Notes: generated from the letters alone by a model not told the origin. 64,000 nt of DNA from SIAQ01 sp963767835 (GCA_963767835.1 CAVYFY010000006.1:372001-436000); one strand, 5' to 3'; counted from the stretch's first letter, positions 8,098 through 17,659 are shown. Numbers and translations are program-made.

Positions 8098-9096
8098 ATG
8101 TCCTCGAATTCGCCTCCCGCAGAAACGCCCATGTGGATGGTGTGCCTCGGCTGGCTCGTGTCGATTCTCCCCGTGCTCGTGCTGGCCATGAGCGGGACCA
8201 TGAAGCTATTGACGCCGGCGCAGATCGCCGAGATTTTCGAGCATTTTCAGAAGGAGCCACCCGATCTCGCCAAGGGTTTTTCGCACCTTCAATGGCCTCA
8301 TAGCCTCGCTTTGGGCCTGGGCATTCTGGAACTCGCGTGCGCGATCGCCTATTTGATTCCGCGCACGGCTACTTTCGGCGCAATCCTGGCGACCGGCTAT
8401 CTCGGCGGGGCGATTGCGACCCATGTGCGCATCGGCGACCCGTTCGTTACCGGCGGCCTTGCACCTCTTATCTTGGGCTTCCTGATCTGGCTCGGGCTGC
8501 TTCTACGCGACGAAAACGTCCGGGCCGTGCTGCCGTTGCGAAGCCCTTACGGCGGTAGCTCCTGGTTCGTGAAAATTCTTTTCGTACTCGTCACCGTCGG
8601 CGTGGCGCTGGTCGTCATTGTCGCCCTGCAACCTGGCGAGTTCAAAATCGAGCGCTCAAAAACGATCAACGCGCCGGCCTCGGAAGTCTTCCCATACGTC
8701 AACGATTTTAAGCAATGGAAGGCGTGGAATCCCTTCTTGGATGATGACCCCGATGCCAATATCACGATCAGTGATCCGGATTCCGGTAAAGGCGCCACCT
8801 ACGAATGGGAAGGAAACTCCAAGGTCGGCAAAGGCAAGATGGTGATTACCGAGAGCAAGCCAAACGAGCTCGTCAAAATCAAAATCGAATTCTTGGCCCC
8901 CGTGCAGATGACCGCCGATGTCGCATTTGTTTTCAAGGAAAAAGATGACAAGACGGAGGTGATCTGGAGCATGGCGGGCGAAAGCAACTTGATGTTCAAA
9001 GCGTTCGATCTGGTCATTGGCAAGGACAAGATGATCGGCGAAAAATACGAGGAAGGACTCAAACGGATGAAGAAGGCGGTTGAAGAAAAGAAATAA
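8098..9096 (+). CDS. DoxX-like membrane domain fused to SRPBCC domain
   Basis: The 332-residue protein joins two domains that are usually separate. Residues 1-150 hold four hydrophobic helices with a DoxX-like pattern (MSGTMKLL and later ELACAIAYLIPRTATFGAIL). A further membrane helix (FVKILFVLVTVGVALVVIV) leads to a C-terminal SRPBCC/polyketide-cyclase-like domain: IERSKTINAPASEVFPYV, FKQWKAWNPF, then strands ending in a long amphipathic helix. SRPBCC folds bind hydrophobic ligands, so a membrane-anchored lipid or quinone handler is possible. AAGGAG lies eight bases before the ATG. The function is not established. Confidence 0.8.
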   Translation: MSSNSPPAETPMWMVCLGWLVSILPVLVLAMSGTMKLLTPAQIAEIFEHFQKEPPDLAKGFSHLQWPHSLALGLGILELACAIAYLIPRTATFGAILATGYLGGAIATHVRIGDPFVTGGLAPLILGFLIWLGLLLRDENVRAVLPLRSPYGGSSWFVKILFVLVTVGVALVVIVALQPGEFKIERSKTINAPASEVFPYVNDFKQWKAWNPFLDDDPDANITISDPDSGKGATYEWEGNSKVGKGKMVITESKPNELVKIKIEFLAPVQMTADVAFVFKEKDDKTEVIWSMAGESNLMFKAFDLVIGKDKMIGEKYEEGLKRMKKAVEEKK

Positions 9097-9179
9097 CCGC
9101 GTTTTTCCGCCCAGATTGGAGAACTTGGCTCGCTTTTGCCGATGATTCCAAGAGATTCCCAAGGGGATCGTGGGGATCG

Positions 9180-9278
9180 TGGCCGGGGTCGGTACTCGTC
9201 GGTACTCCAACCCCGGATTCAGTAGCGGAGGTGGCGTATCGCCGAGGTCGGAGTACCGACGAGTACCGACCCCGGCCA
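9180..9278. repeat. perfect 29-bp inverted repeat, GGCCGGGGTCGG family, copy 1
   Basis: Arms 9180-9208 and 9250-9278 are exact reverse complements with a 41-base loop. The arms contain the internal near-repeat GGTACTCGTCGGTACTCC. A related element is inserted in frame in the TPR gene at 34050-34121. This copy lies just upstream of the thiamine-diphosphate enzyme gene and keeps its upstream frame open, which makes that gene's start look earlier than it is. Confidence 0.9.
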
Positions 9279-9322
9279 TGACTATCCTCCATGAGCCCCT
9301 CATATTCAACGGCAAGGAAGCC

Positions 9323-11179
9323 ATGACGATTTCACGTCGCGATCTGCTCAAGGCGGCCGGTGTCGGCGCCGCCTATCTCACCGCCGCCAGCGTTTCCGAT
9401 GCCCAACTGCGCGAACGCGCTCGCCCCGCGCCGGGCTGGGTCGTCGGCCAAATGACTGGGGCCGACGCGCTGGTCGAAACGCTGCTCGCGGAAGGGGCCG
9501 ATTGCGTCTTCGGCATCCCCGGCGCCCAGGAAAATGAAATCTGGGACGCCATGAAGACCAAGCACGTGGCGTACCTGTTGACGACGCACGAATTCTCCGC
9601 CGCGACCATGGCCGACGGCTACGCCCGTTCCACCGGCAAGCCCGGCGTCATGTGCATCGTCCCCGGTCCCGGCCTGACGAACGCGCTGACCGGTTTGGGT
9701 GAAGCGTTACTCGACAGCGTCCCGATCGTTTGCGTGGTGGGCGATATTTCCAACGCCCGCAACGCCCCGCCGTTTCAGGTCCACGCCCTGAACCAGGCCG
9801 CGATCCTGCAGCCGGTCACCAAGCGCGTCTTCACGGCTGCCAGCGCAGCCGACATTCCCCATGCGGTTCGGCAAGCGTTTCAACTCGCGCGCGCCGGCGA
9901 ACCGGGGCCGGTCGCCGTCGTCATCCCGTACAACCTGCTGATCGATTCGGCCCGCTTCGGCTCCGGCCCGCTCGAAGCGATCGCGCTGCCGTGCGACATG
10001 GACGCATGCCGGCGCGCCTTGCAATGGTTGTGCGATCGCCGCAAAAACGTCGGCATCTACGCCGGCCTGGGTTGCATGGATTACGCGCCGGCCCTGGTCC
10101 GCTTCGCCGAATTGTTGCAAGCGCCGGTCGCCACCAGCATGTCAGGCAAGGGGGTCATCGCGGAGACGCATCCGCTCGCCGTCGGCTGGGGATACGGACC
10201 GCAAGGAACGCGCACGGCCGAATCGCTGTTCAAGGACCACGTCGATATCGTGCTGGCGATGGGCGTCAAGTTCAACGAAGTTTCGACGGGGTTCTTCTGC
10301 TTCCCGGAGCACCGCCAGCTGATTCACGTCGATATCAACGAGAACAATCTGGGCCGGGTCATGCGCAATTCGCTGTGCGTCCACGCGGATGCCGGCGTAT
10401 TCATGGCCCAGGCCTTCGAGCAAGCCGATTCGCTGCGCCGCCCCGACAACACCCGGCTGCGCGAAATCATTCACCTGCGCAAGCGCGACGAGGCCCGCAT
10501 CAACGACGAAGTCTATGCCCGTGGCTGCGTCGATCCGATGCGTTTCGTGCAATGCCTGCGCCGGCTGGCGCACGCCGACGCGCTGACGTTCGTTGATGTC
10601 ACGCTGTCGCAATACCTGGCGACGGAATGCTTCACCGCCACGCAGCCACGCACGTTCTTCAATCCAACCGACAATCAAGCGATGGGCTGGTCGATCCCGG
10701 CGGCCCTCGGCGCGCAGAAGGCGCATCCCAATCGGCAAACACTGACGATCACCGGGGACGGCTGCTTCCTGATGTCGGCGACGGAAATCTCGACGGCGGC
10801 GCGGGAACGCTTGCCGGTCAAGTTCTTCGTGCTCGACGATCAAGCGTATCACTACATGCAGGAGTTGCAGCAACCCGCCTACCTGCGGACAACGGCGACG
10901 ATCCTGGCCCGGCTCGACTATCGCTCGCTGGCGGCGGGCTACGGCGTGGCCTACCAGGAAATCCGCACGCCGGACGAACTGGAGCCGCGCATTCGCACGG
11001 TGCTGGACCACAGCGGCGCGGTGCTGACGCGCGTGGTGGTGGATTACCGTCGTCGGCCCGTACGCTGGATTCATGCCGCACGGGCGCGCTTTGTCAACGA
11101 GATGACGCCGGAGCAGAAGCGGCATTTCTTGGCCCGCATCGGATCGCGTGCAGTTGACCGTGCGCCTCAGAACGATTGA
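9323..11179 (+). CDS. thiamine diphosphate-dependent enzyme with Tat signal, acetolactate synthase-like
   Basis: This 618-residue enzyme has the three-domain layout of the acetolactate synthase superfamily. The PYR domain carries the catalytic glutamate in LLTTHEFSAATMADGYAR, a central domain follows, and the PP domain contains ITGDGCFLMSATEI. In the usual GDG...NN cofactor motif the second part is replaced by VLDDQ. The N terminus (MTISRRDLLKAAGVGAAYL) is a twin-arginine signal, unusual for a family that normally works in the cytosol. The ATG at 9323 has AAGGAAG upstream; the longer frame to 9170 is created by a palindromic repeat. No small regulatory subunit is adjacent, so biosynthetic acetolactate synthase is unlikely. 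Confidence 0.85.
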   Translation: MTISRRDLLKAAGVGAAYLTAASVSDAQLRERARPAPGWVVGQMTGADALVETLLAEGADCVFGIPGAQENEIWDAMKTKHVAYLLTTHEFSAATMADGYARSTGKPGVMCIVPGPGLTNALTGLGEALLDSVPIVCVVGDISNARNAPPFQVHALNQAAILQPVTKRVFTAASAADIPHAVRQAFQLARAGEPGPVAVVIPYNLLIDSARFGSGPLEAIALPCDMDACRRALQWLCDRRKNVGIYAGLGCMDYAPALVRFAELLQAPVATSMSGKGVIAETHPLAVGWGYGPQGTRTAESLFKDHVDIVLAMGVKFNEVSTGFFCFPEHRQLIHVDINENNLGRVMRNSLCVHADAGVFMAQAFEQADSLRRPDNTRLREIIHLRKRDEARINDEVYARGCVDPMRFVQCLRRLAHADALTFVDVTLSQYLATECFTATQPRTFFNPTDNQAMGWSIPAALGAQKAHPNRQTLTITGDGCFLMSATEISTAARERLPVKFFVLDDQAYHYMQELQQPAYLRTTATILARLDYRSLAAGYGVAYQEIRTPDELEPRIRTVLDHSGAVLTRVVVDYRRRPVRWIHAARARFVNEMTPEQKRHFLARIGSRAVDRAPQND

Positions 11180-12160
11180 TCCTGGCATTTCCGACTTTCA
11201 CACGCGGAAACGATCGCTGCACGAAGGGCTCCAAGCCGTTACCGCCGTCGGTCAGACCGATCCAGCGGTCGGCTCGATCCATGCCGACCTGCGCTCCTTG
11301 GCGACGCATCACCGCCGACAATTCGTCGAGCGAATACAGCCCCGCCACATAGCGGGCCTGCATCGTCGCCCCTGCCGGCGGCGCGTGCGGCGAACCCTTC
11401 GGCAGCTCCGGCACCGCATTGTAGATCATGCCCACGTACGGCATACGGCCCTCGGCAGGACCGCCGCCGCACGCTTGTTGCCGCACGCCGGTCGCATCCA
11501 CGCTGGTGTACGCGCACGTCTTGCCTTCCGCATCCTTGTACCACTTCCACGGCGTCGGGCCGCCGATCACTTTTCCTTGGCCGAGATGTTCGCCCAGACG
11601 CGTGCCGGCCGCTTCGGTGGTGCGTTGCACCGTTGTCTCCGCCAAATGCAGTCCGGACAATTCGGGCAGCACTTTTTCCGCCGCCTCCTCGAAACTGTCG
11701 GTCAACAAGCCCGCCAAACTCACCGCCCGTTCCGCGCCAGGCGTCAGTCGTTTGTCCGTTAGGCCCACGTCTTGGTCCCACGGAAACAAGCCGGTGCCGC
11801 AGCGTTGGCAATAATAGTACCCGCGTTTCAGCGTCACTTCGCCCAACAAACTCAACGGCGTTTTTGGGCGATAGCCATGAAACTCGGCGGTTCGTTGGCA
11901 ATGCGGACAATCTACACTGCATCCGTGATAGCCGTTTTTTTTTGACGCAGCCGTTCTTCCAACGCCTTGGCGCCGAGCTTGAGAACAATATCGCGGAGTT
12001 CGAATTCGGTATCACCGAAGATCTCGCGATCGGGCTTGCTAACCAAAAGCCGAGCCATCTGCACGACCTCATCTTCGGTCAGCTCACGAATCCGTTGAGC
12101 CAAGGCTTGGGCCTCCGATTCCTGTTCGGCCGACAAAGGAAAACGAGTGGTTGACACCAT
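11180..12160 (-). pseudogene. truncated ISKra4-like transposase in two frames
   Basis: The first frame (from the ATG at 12160, MVSTTRFPLSAEQESEAQA) codes for the N-terminal helical region and stops at 11912. The second frame continues with VDCPHCQRTAEFHGYRPKTP, a zinc-finger-like CxxC, then LGEVTLKRGYYYCQRCGTG and the catalytic stretches SVDATGVRQQ and LTDGGNGLEPF. The frames meet at an A9 run (11935-11943 on the plus strand as T9). A -1 slip there gives an uninterrupted protein. Homology fades near 11190, next to the stop of the preceding gene, so the C-terminal third with the last catalytic acid is missing. The element cannot transpose on its own. Terminal repeats were not identified. Confidence 0.75.
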
Positions 12161-12297
12161 GACCGACCTCCAGCGCAAAGTGCATTTTTTCGGAACACCC
12201 CATTTTCCGACCACTGGACCGAATCAATGATTGTCTCGACACGCCTCCGGCGGTATCATCGGGGAGATGCCATTTCCCTGTCCATCGGCGGTGACGT

Positions 12298-13748
12298 ATG
12301 ACGAATTCATCGGTTCCCGACTTCATGCAATCAATCCGTGCGTGCGGCCTGCTCGAGGGCGCCGCACTCAAGGAAGCCGAGCTGCTGGCCGAGCAGGCAC
12401 CCGAAGCCCGCGATTTCGCGGCCGAGCTGGTGCGCCGGCAGCGCCTCACGGCATATCAGGCAGAGGAACTAGCGCAGGGCCGGGGCGCCCATCTGGTGCT
12501 GGGATCGTACGTCCTGCTGGAGCCTATTGGCAAAGGCGGCATGGGCGAGGTCTTTCGGGCGCGCCAGAAAATGCTCGGACGCGAATGTGCGCTCAAGATC
12601 ATCCGCAAGGATCGATTGCAAAATGACGAAGCCGTCGAGCGCTTCTCCGCGAGGCCCGCGCCGCCGCCAAGCTCAAGGACCCCAACATCGTCACGACTTA
12701 CGATGCCGGCGTCACGGACGGGACGCATTACCTGGCGATGGAATTGCTCCACGGCATCACGCTCGCCGACAAGGTCAAGAAAGACGGGCCCCTCTCGGTT
12801 GGGCACGCGTGCCGATACCTGCGTCAGGCGGCGACCGGTTTGCAGCACGCTCATGAACAAGGGCTTGTGCATCGCGACATCAAGCCGCAGAACCTGTTTC
12901 TCGATGCCGCCGGCGCTCAGGTCAAGATTCTCGACCTCGGCCTGGCCCGCATCACCGCAGCTGCCGCGGACGGCGAAACGGCCCCCGGCGAGTTGACGAG
13001 GGAAGGCGATGTGATGGGGACGCCCGATTACATGGCCCCCGAGCAGGCAGTCGATACGCACTCGGCGGATCACCGGGCCGACATCTATAGCCTGGGTTGC
13101 ACGATCTATTTCTTGATCAGCGGTCGGGCGCCGTTTGCCGGCGGATCGCTGACGGAGAAGTTGCTGGCGCATCAGCAGAAAGAGCCGGTCGCGCTGGCAC
13201 AGCTTTGCTCGGGCATGCCGCCGCGCTTGGTCGAGGTGGTGCGCAAGGCGATGGCGAAGCAGCCGGCGGACCGCTATCAGACGCCGGCGGAATTCGCTGC
13301 CGCCCTGGCGCCGTTCGAGTATGCGGACAACATCATCGCCGCCCCGTTCGCGCTGCCCATGGCCGGAAAGGAGACGATCAGCAGCCCCGCGCATTCGACG
13401 GTCGCCCGGTTCGCTGGAGATAGATCGGCGAAAACCAAGTCGAGCAACAAGGCGATCTGGTTGGTGGTGCTCGCACTGGTGGCCGTGGTCGCCTGTTGCC
13501 CCATGACGGTGTTCGTTGGCTTGGGCTTAGTCGGCTTCACCTTCTTTGCAGTCGCACAGCACCATGGCGTGGACGATGCACATAATCCTCACGCAGCCCC
13601 TGACGTGGCCATTAGAAGAGCACCACCAGGGGATCAAGGCCTCGAACCTAGAAGACAGGAACCGCTCGAGATGGAACACCCTGCTCTGAAGGAATTCCCC
13701 CTCGGCGGCTCGGCGCGAGTACGGTCGTGCGCTGGCGTTTCTCCCTGA
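12298..13748 (+). CDS. membrane serine/threonine protein kinase, one frameshift
   Basis: This is a Hanks-type kinase of about 480 residues. The glycine loop is GKGGMGEVF (residues 79-86) with the ATP lysine in ECALKII (K100). After a frameshift near 12645 the catalytic loop LVHRDIKPQNLF, the metal-binding loop KILDLGLARI (DLG instead of DFG) and YMAPEQA follow. A single membrane helix (AIWLVVLALVAVVACC) ends the kinase part, with about 60 non-conserved residues beyond it. At 12641-12650 one C appears lost: restoring it turns RFSARP into RFLREARAAAKLKDPNIV, as expected. An N-terminal segment of 70 residues resembles the leader found on many planctomycete kinases. Confidence 0.85.
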
Positions 13749-14129
13749 GAGAATTCGCAAGTGATGACCGAGGGAGAACCGCCGATCCAACCTGGCTTCA
13801 TGATTGAAAACGCCACAGCCCGCGCTGCCGTCAGGAGGTGCCATCGGCGTCGCGGGCTGTGGAGTGGAGAATCATCGAGTGGAACCCGGTGCGGGTTGGC
13901 GGATCGGTGTTTTTTTTGGTATTCCCGACGGATCAATGCTCACGTGGGAGCCGGGGCCGTCCAGGACCGGAGGAGCCGAAATCCGCATCGCCCGGGGGTT
14001 CCCTCTTCAAGGCCCGGTGGATTTTCGATGGCTGCACCTCCTTTAGTTGGCAAGGTTTGAACCGTCCATTGAACGGACTCAATTCTACCGCAACGGCATC
14101 GGCGCTTGCAACAAAAAAATTCGGAAATT
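13749..14129. other. intergenic region with hairpin 13814-13861
   Basis: This gap separates the convergent kinase and EF-hand genes. It holds a stem of 11 perfect pairs (CACAGCCCGCG at 13814-13824 with 13851-13861), extended by three more pairs after a small bulge. A shorter stem (AACCCG/CGGGTT, near 13883-13897) is followed by a T8 run near 13910 and may end kinase transcription. The small ORFs here show no recognisable domain and I do not support them. Confidence 0.55.
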
Positions 14130-14453
14130 CTACCTGCCCGCCGCCGGTGGAGCTTCGTCCTTTCTCTTCACGCTGTCGAGGTACTTGCGAAATTGATCTT
14201 GTGTCAGGCCCGTCTTGTCGGTGTCGAATTTCTCGAAGGCGGTGACCAGCTTCTCGCGGGCCTTGTCGCGGTTCTTGAAATTGTCGGCCAGCTTCAGGAA
14301 TTCATCCTTGCTCAGCTTGCCGTCTTTGTTCGCATCGAGCTTTTTGAAGATCGCCTCGCTATCGAGCTTCTTCTTGGTGTCCTGCGCCTGCACTCCGCCC
14401 AGCAGCAAGGCGGCGGTCAGCGCCACGAGCAACATCCCTAACCAGCGTGCCAT
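14130..14453 (-). CDS. secreted EF-hand calcium-binding protein
   Basis: The 107-residue exported protein has a signal peptide (MARWLGMLLVALTAALLLGGVQA) and two EF-hands. The first loop is DANKDGKLSKDE and the second DTDKTGLTQDQF. The first has acidic or polar ligands at the canonical positions 1, 3, 5 and 12; the second ends in Gln-Phe rather than Glu and may bind weakly. The C terminus is charged and Pro/Ala-rich. Small EF-hand proteins of this type are common in planctomycetes, usually without known partners. It is divergent from the FG-GAP gene 117 bases away. Confidence 0.85.
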   Translation of the reverse strand: MARWLGMLLVALTAALLLGGVQAQDTKKKLDSEAIFKKLDANKDGKLSKDEFLKLADNFKNRDKAREKLVTAFEKFDTDKTGLTQDQFRKYLDSVKRKDEAPPAAGR

Positions 14454-14570
14454 GAAGTCCCCTTTTTTCGATCAAGGCGAGCCGCGGATTCCTTTCGCAT
14501 CGGACTCGCGCTTCGCCTATACCGATAGACTATTCCAAAAGGCGCCTTCTGTCAAAAAGGAACGTCGATC

Positions 14571-15826
14571 ATGCGCACGATCTTTAGCATTCTCGCCGCG
14601 ATTTTTCTTCTCGCACTGGCAAGCTGGAAAATTCCTGCCGGCGAAGACGCCAAGCCGTTCGTCGCCTTCCGCATGCAGGAACTCGACGAAAAAGTCGAAG
14701 TCGGCTACGCGGTACTCTGCGTCGATGTCAACGGCGACGGCAAGAAGGACATCGTCGTCGTCGATACCAAGCGCGTCATTTGGTTCGAGAATCCCAGCTG
14801 GAAGATGCACACCATCATCAAGGGGCTGACCAAGCCCGATAATGTCTGCATCGACGCCTATGACATCGACGGCGACGGCAAGATCGACTTCGCCCTCGGC
14901 GCCGACTGGAAGCCGTTCAACACCAAGGAAGGCGGCACCCTGCAATGGCTCAAGCGCGGCAAAACGCTCGACGAACCGTGGAGCGTCTACCCGATCGACA
15001 CCGAGCCAATGGTCCACCGCATCCGCTTCGCCGACATTGACGGCAACGGCAAGAAGGCACTCATCTCGGTACCCCTCATGGGCCGCGGGGCGACGGCGAA
15101 GAATAACTGGACCGATGGCCAACCGGTGCGCGTTACCGCGTATCGCATCCCGAAAGATCCGACCAAGGACCGCTGGATGCCGGAAGTGCTGAACGGGGAA
15201 TTGCACGTCGCCCATAATTTCCACCCAGTCGACGTGGCGGGCCGCAAGTGCAAGGACATTCTCGCCGCCAGCTATGAAGGCGTGAACCTGCATCACGCCG
15301 TGCGACGGCAAATGGCGCAAAGCGCGTGTCGGCTCACGCCGGCAATCAGGACAACCCGAAGTCAAATCGCGGCTCCAGCGAGATCAAGCAGGGCAAGCTC
15401 AAGAACGGCACGCCGGTTCGTCGCCACCATCGAACCCTGGCACGGCAACCAGGTCGTCGTCTACACAACGGAACCGGAGGCCGACAAGGAGTCGTCTGGG
15501 ATCGCCACGTCATCGACGAGCAGCTGCGCTGGGGCCACGCCGTCGCTTGTGCCGATCTCGACGGCGACGGCAACGATGAAATCATCATCGGCGTCCGCGA
15601 CAACCCGAACAAAACCGACAAGTTCACCGAGCGCCGCGGCGTGCGCGTCTACAAGGCGCTCGATGCCGACGGACGGAAATGGCAACGCCAGATCATCGAC
15701 AACGGCGGCATCGCGGTCGAAGATCTCACCGCCGTCGATCTCAACGGCGATGGCAAGATCGACCTCGTCGCCGTCGGCCGAGCGACGCACAACATCCGCA
15801 TCTACTGGAACGAAACCAAGAAATGA
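14571..15826 (+). CDS. secreted FG-GAP/VCBS propeller protein, several frameshifts
   Basis: A signal peptide (MRTIFSILAAIFLLALASWK) is followed by calcium-binding FG-GAP repeats: DVNGDGKKDIVVVD, DIDGDGKIDFALG, DIDGNGKKALI, DLDGDGNDEIIIG and DLNGDGKIDLVAVG. The last two are in a different frame from the first three. Between 15300 and 15490 the reading frame must change about four times to give a continuous protein (GNQDNPKSNRGSSEIKQGK in one frame, FVATIEPWHGNQVVVYT in another, then VVWDRHVIDEQLRWGHA). The whole protein would have about 420 residues and would be exported, probably as a surface or periplasmic propeller. Its stop codon lies inside a palindromic repeat. Confidence 0.75.
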
Positions 15827-15901
15827 GCCCGACGCGCAAAGCGAGGGTGAGTCTGACTTCGCGGGCGATTCTGTTCGCCTCGCTTCGCGCATCGGGCTCA
15901 T
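15823..15901. repeat. inverted repeat covering a stop codon, GAGCCCGA family
   Basis: Arms 15823-15846 and 15878-15901 are complementary at 22 of 24 positions. The core words are ATGAGCCCGA and TCGGGCTCAT. The TGA of the FG-GAP gene (15824-15826) is part of the left arm. The downstream small membrane protein starts 23 bases after the right arm. Confidence 0.8.
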
Positions 15902-15923
15902 CTCTTCAATAAGTGAGCCGCCT

Positions 15924-16163
15924 ATGTTCGTTCTTTACCTGCTTCTGATCGCCGTCGGCGTGTTCATGATCGTCGTGGCGGTTTTCGATTGGGACGCCTG
16001 GTTTTACGATTCGGATTCCTACCTGATCGGACTGATCGGCGGCGAGACGGCCGTGCGCTGGTACTGGGGCATCGCCGGCGCGTTCCTGATCGTTCTAACT
16101 TTGACGGAGTGGATCTGGGGCTGGGGTTTCCAGGCGGCGCGAAATTGGGGAATCCGGATTTGA
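15924..16163 (+). CDS. small two-helix membrane protein
   Basis: An ATG at 15924 opens a 79-residue frame that ends with TGA at 16161. The product has two hydrophobic helices (MFVLYLLLIAVGVFMIVVAV and WGIAGAFLIVLTLTEWIW) separated by a short polar stretch with FDWDAWFYDSDSY and GGETAVRWYW. The layout recalls the Imm17-like small membrane proteins annotated in many planctomycetes, but I cannot confirm this. It is followed, tail to tail, by the ABC ATPase gene 11 bases away. Confidence 0.65.
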   Translation: MFVLYLLLIAVGVFMIVVAVFDWDAWFYDSDSYLIGLIGGETAVRWYWGIAGAFLIVLTLTEWIWGWGFQAARNWGIRI

Positions 16164-16174
16164 GCACGCGGCGC

Positions 16175-16903
16175 TCACGACACCAGCTGAAAGAAAAGCT
16201 CTTCCAGATCGTGCTGCCCGTGCCGTTCGCGCAATTCCTCCAGCGTGCCGGCGGCGCGAATCTTGCCCTTGCTGACGATGGCGACGCGGTCGCACAGCTT
16301 CTCGACCTCGCGCATGATGTGGGTCGAATAGAGAATGCACTTCCCCTCGTCGCGCAGGCGTTCGATGTTTTCCAGCACCGCCCGCGCCACCAGCACATCC
16401 AGCCCGAGCGTCGGCTCGTCGAAAATCATCACCGGCGGGTCGTGCACGATCGCCCGGCCAATCGACACTTTTTGCCTCATGCCGGTGGACATCTTGGCGC
16501 CGAGCACATCGCGGAAATCGTTCATCCGCAAGGTGGCGAACACCGTTTCCATCCGTTCGCGCAGGCGTTCCGGCGTCAGGCCATAGAGCTTGCCGAAGAA
16601 TTCGACCATTTCCCAGGCGGTCATGCGGTCGTAGATGGCGGTGCTGGCGGAGAGGAAGCCGATGTTCTGGCGGACCTCGCTCGGCTGCGTGACGACATCG
16701 AAGCCAGCCAGGGTGGCGATCCCGCTCGTCGGCTTGAGGACGGTGCAGAGGATGCGCATGGTCGTGGTCTTGCCGGCGCCGTTGGGCCCGAGCAAGCCGA
16801 AGACCTCGCCGGGCACGGCATCGAAGCTGATGTGATCGACGGCGCGCACCTGGCCGCGCCGCAGATCGCGAAAGGACTTCGTCAGGTTTTCGACGTGAAT
16901 CAT
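16175..16903 (-). CDS. ABC transporter ATP-binding protein, NatA-like
   Basis: The 242-residue ATPase has Walker A GPNGAGKTTTMR, signature MSTGMRQKVSIGRA, Walker B VMIFDEPTLGLD and switch histidine YSTHIMREVEKL. The sequence resembles NatA, the ATPase of sodium-export ABC systems, and other ABC-2 ATPases. No membrane subunit is adjacent: the neighbours are a small membrane protein in the opposite orientation and greA. The permease must be encoded elsewhere. The substrate cannot be inferred. Confidence 0.9.
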   Translation of the reverse strand: MIHVENLTKSFRDLRRGQVRAVDHISFDAVPGEVFGLLGPNGAGKTTTMRILCTVLKPTSGIATLAGFDVVTQPSEVRQNIGFLSASTAIYDRMTAWEMVEFFGKLYGLTPERLRERMETVFATLRMNDFRDVLGAKMSTGMRQKVSIGRAIVHDPPVMIFDEPTLGLDVLVARAVLENIERLRDEGKCILYSTHIMREVEKLCDRVAIVSKGKIRAAGTLEELRERHGQHDLEELFFQLVS

Positions 16904-16975
16904 GGGATTGGCTTGGTTTACGTTTAGCGCTCGCGCGATGCCGTGCGAGCCCCAGACGCAACCAGGTTGATCCGC

Positions 16976-17458
16976 TCATTCCGAGCAGATAATCTCAAGA
17001 ACCTCGAAGCGGAGCGTGCCCATCGGCACAGTAATACTGACAATCTCGCCGATTTTCTTGCCGAGCAACCCTTGGCCGATCGGGCTGTGCGTGAGGATTT
17101 TGTTCGAGTTGTAATCTTCTTCGCCGGGGCCGACGAGGTGGAAAATCTCGATGTCTTCCATGTCGAGATCCTTCACTTTGACGCGGGAGCCGAACACGAC
17201 GACATCGGTGGGAAGGGTGCTTTTGTCGATGATCATGGCCCGGCTGAGCTGATCTTTGAGCGCGTTGATGCGGGCGTTGAGATGCCCTTGGTCCTCGCGG
17301 GCGGCGTGGTACTCCGCGTTTTCGCTCAGGTCGCCCATCTCGCGGGCCGTGGCGATGCGCTTGGCGACCTCGATCATCTCGATGTTCGACATGCGGTCCA
17401 GATCGGCCTTCTTCTTGTCGTAACCTTCCTTGGTCATCGGGATGCGTTCATCGGTCAT
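16976..17458 (-). CDS. greA: transcription elongation factor GreA
   Basis: GreA rescues backtracked RNA polymerase by stimulating cleavage of the nascent RNA 3' end. The 160-residue product has the usual length. The coiled-coil domain opens with PMTKEGYDKKKADLDRM, and the tip motif GDLSENAEYHAAREDQ carries the two acidic residues that enter the polymerase channel. The C-terminal FKBP-like domain ends in HSPIGQGLLGKKIGEIV and VEIICSE-like strands (FEVLEIICSE). It stands between the ABC ATPase and argG on the same strand. Confidence 0.95.
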   Translation of the reverse strand: MTDERIPMTKEGYDKKKADLDRMSNIEMIEVAKRIATAREMGDLSENAEYHAAREDQGHLNARINALKDQLSRAMIIDKSTLPTDVVVFGSRVKVKDLDMEDIEIFHLVGPGEEDYNSNKILTHSPIGQGLLGKKIGEIVSITVPMGTLRFEVLEIICSE

Positions 17459-17659
17459 GGTGGCACTCCGTTCGTTCCTGATTGTGCGATACGCTCAAAA
17501 GGCGTCGGGGTGAGGAAATCCGCAATCAATCACAGAGCCGGCGAGATTGTCTGCCGCCCAGCCTGGAAAAGCACAGGCAGCGGACAAAACCGCCGGCTCA
17601 CGAATCCTCAATCATTCTATATCTTGGACGACCGACGGGCGCTTGTAAAGGCGCGTTTT

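Noticed and set aside
9170..9322. N-terminal extension of the thiamine-diphosphate enzyme
   Set aside because: These 51 codons are translated palindromic repeat plus a linker. The Tat signal starts at 9323 and has a ribosome-binding site.
12738..12996. Two separate overlapping kinase genes
   Set aside because: Each piece has only half of the kinase motifs, and one added base joins them. One gene is the simpler reading.
13761..14245. Three small plus-strand frames between the kinase and EF-hand genes
   Set aside because: They overlap each other and a hairpin, lack a ribosome-binding site and have no domain.
16175..16903. Pairing of the NatA-like ATPase with the 79-residue membrane protein as one ABC transporter
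   Set aside because: The membrane protein is too small for a permease and is on the opposite strand.
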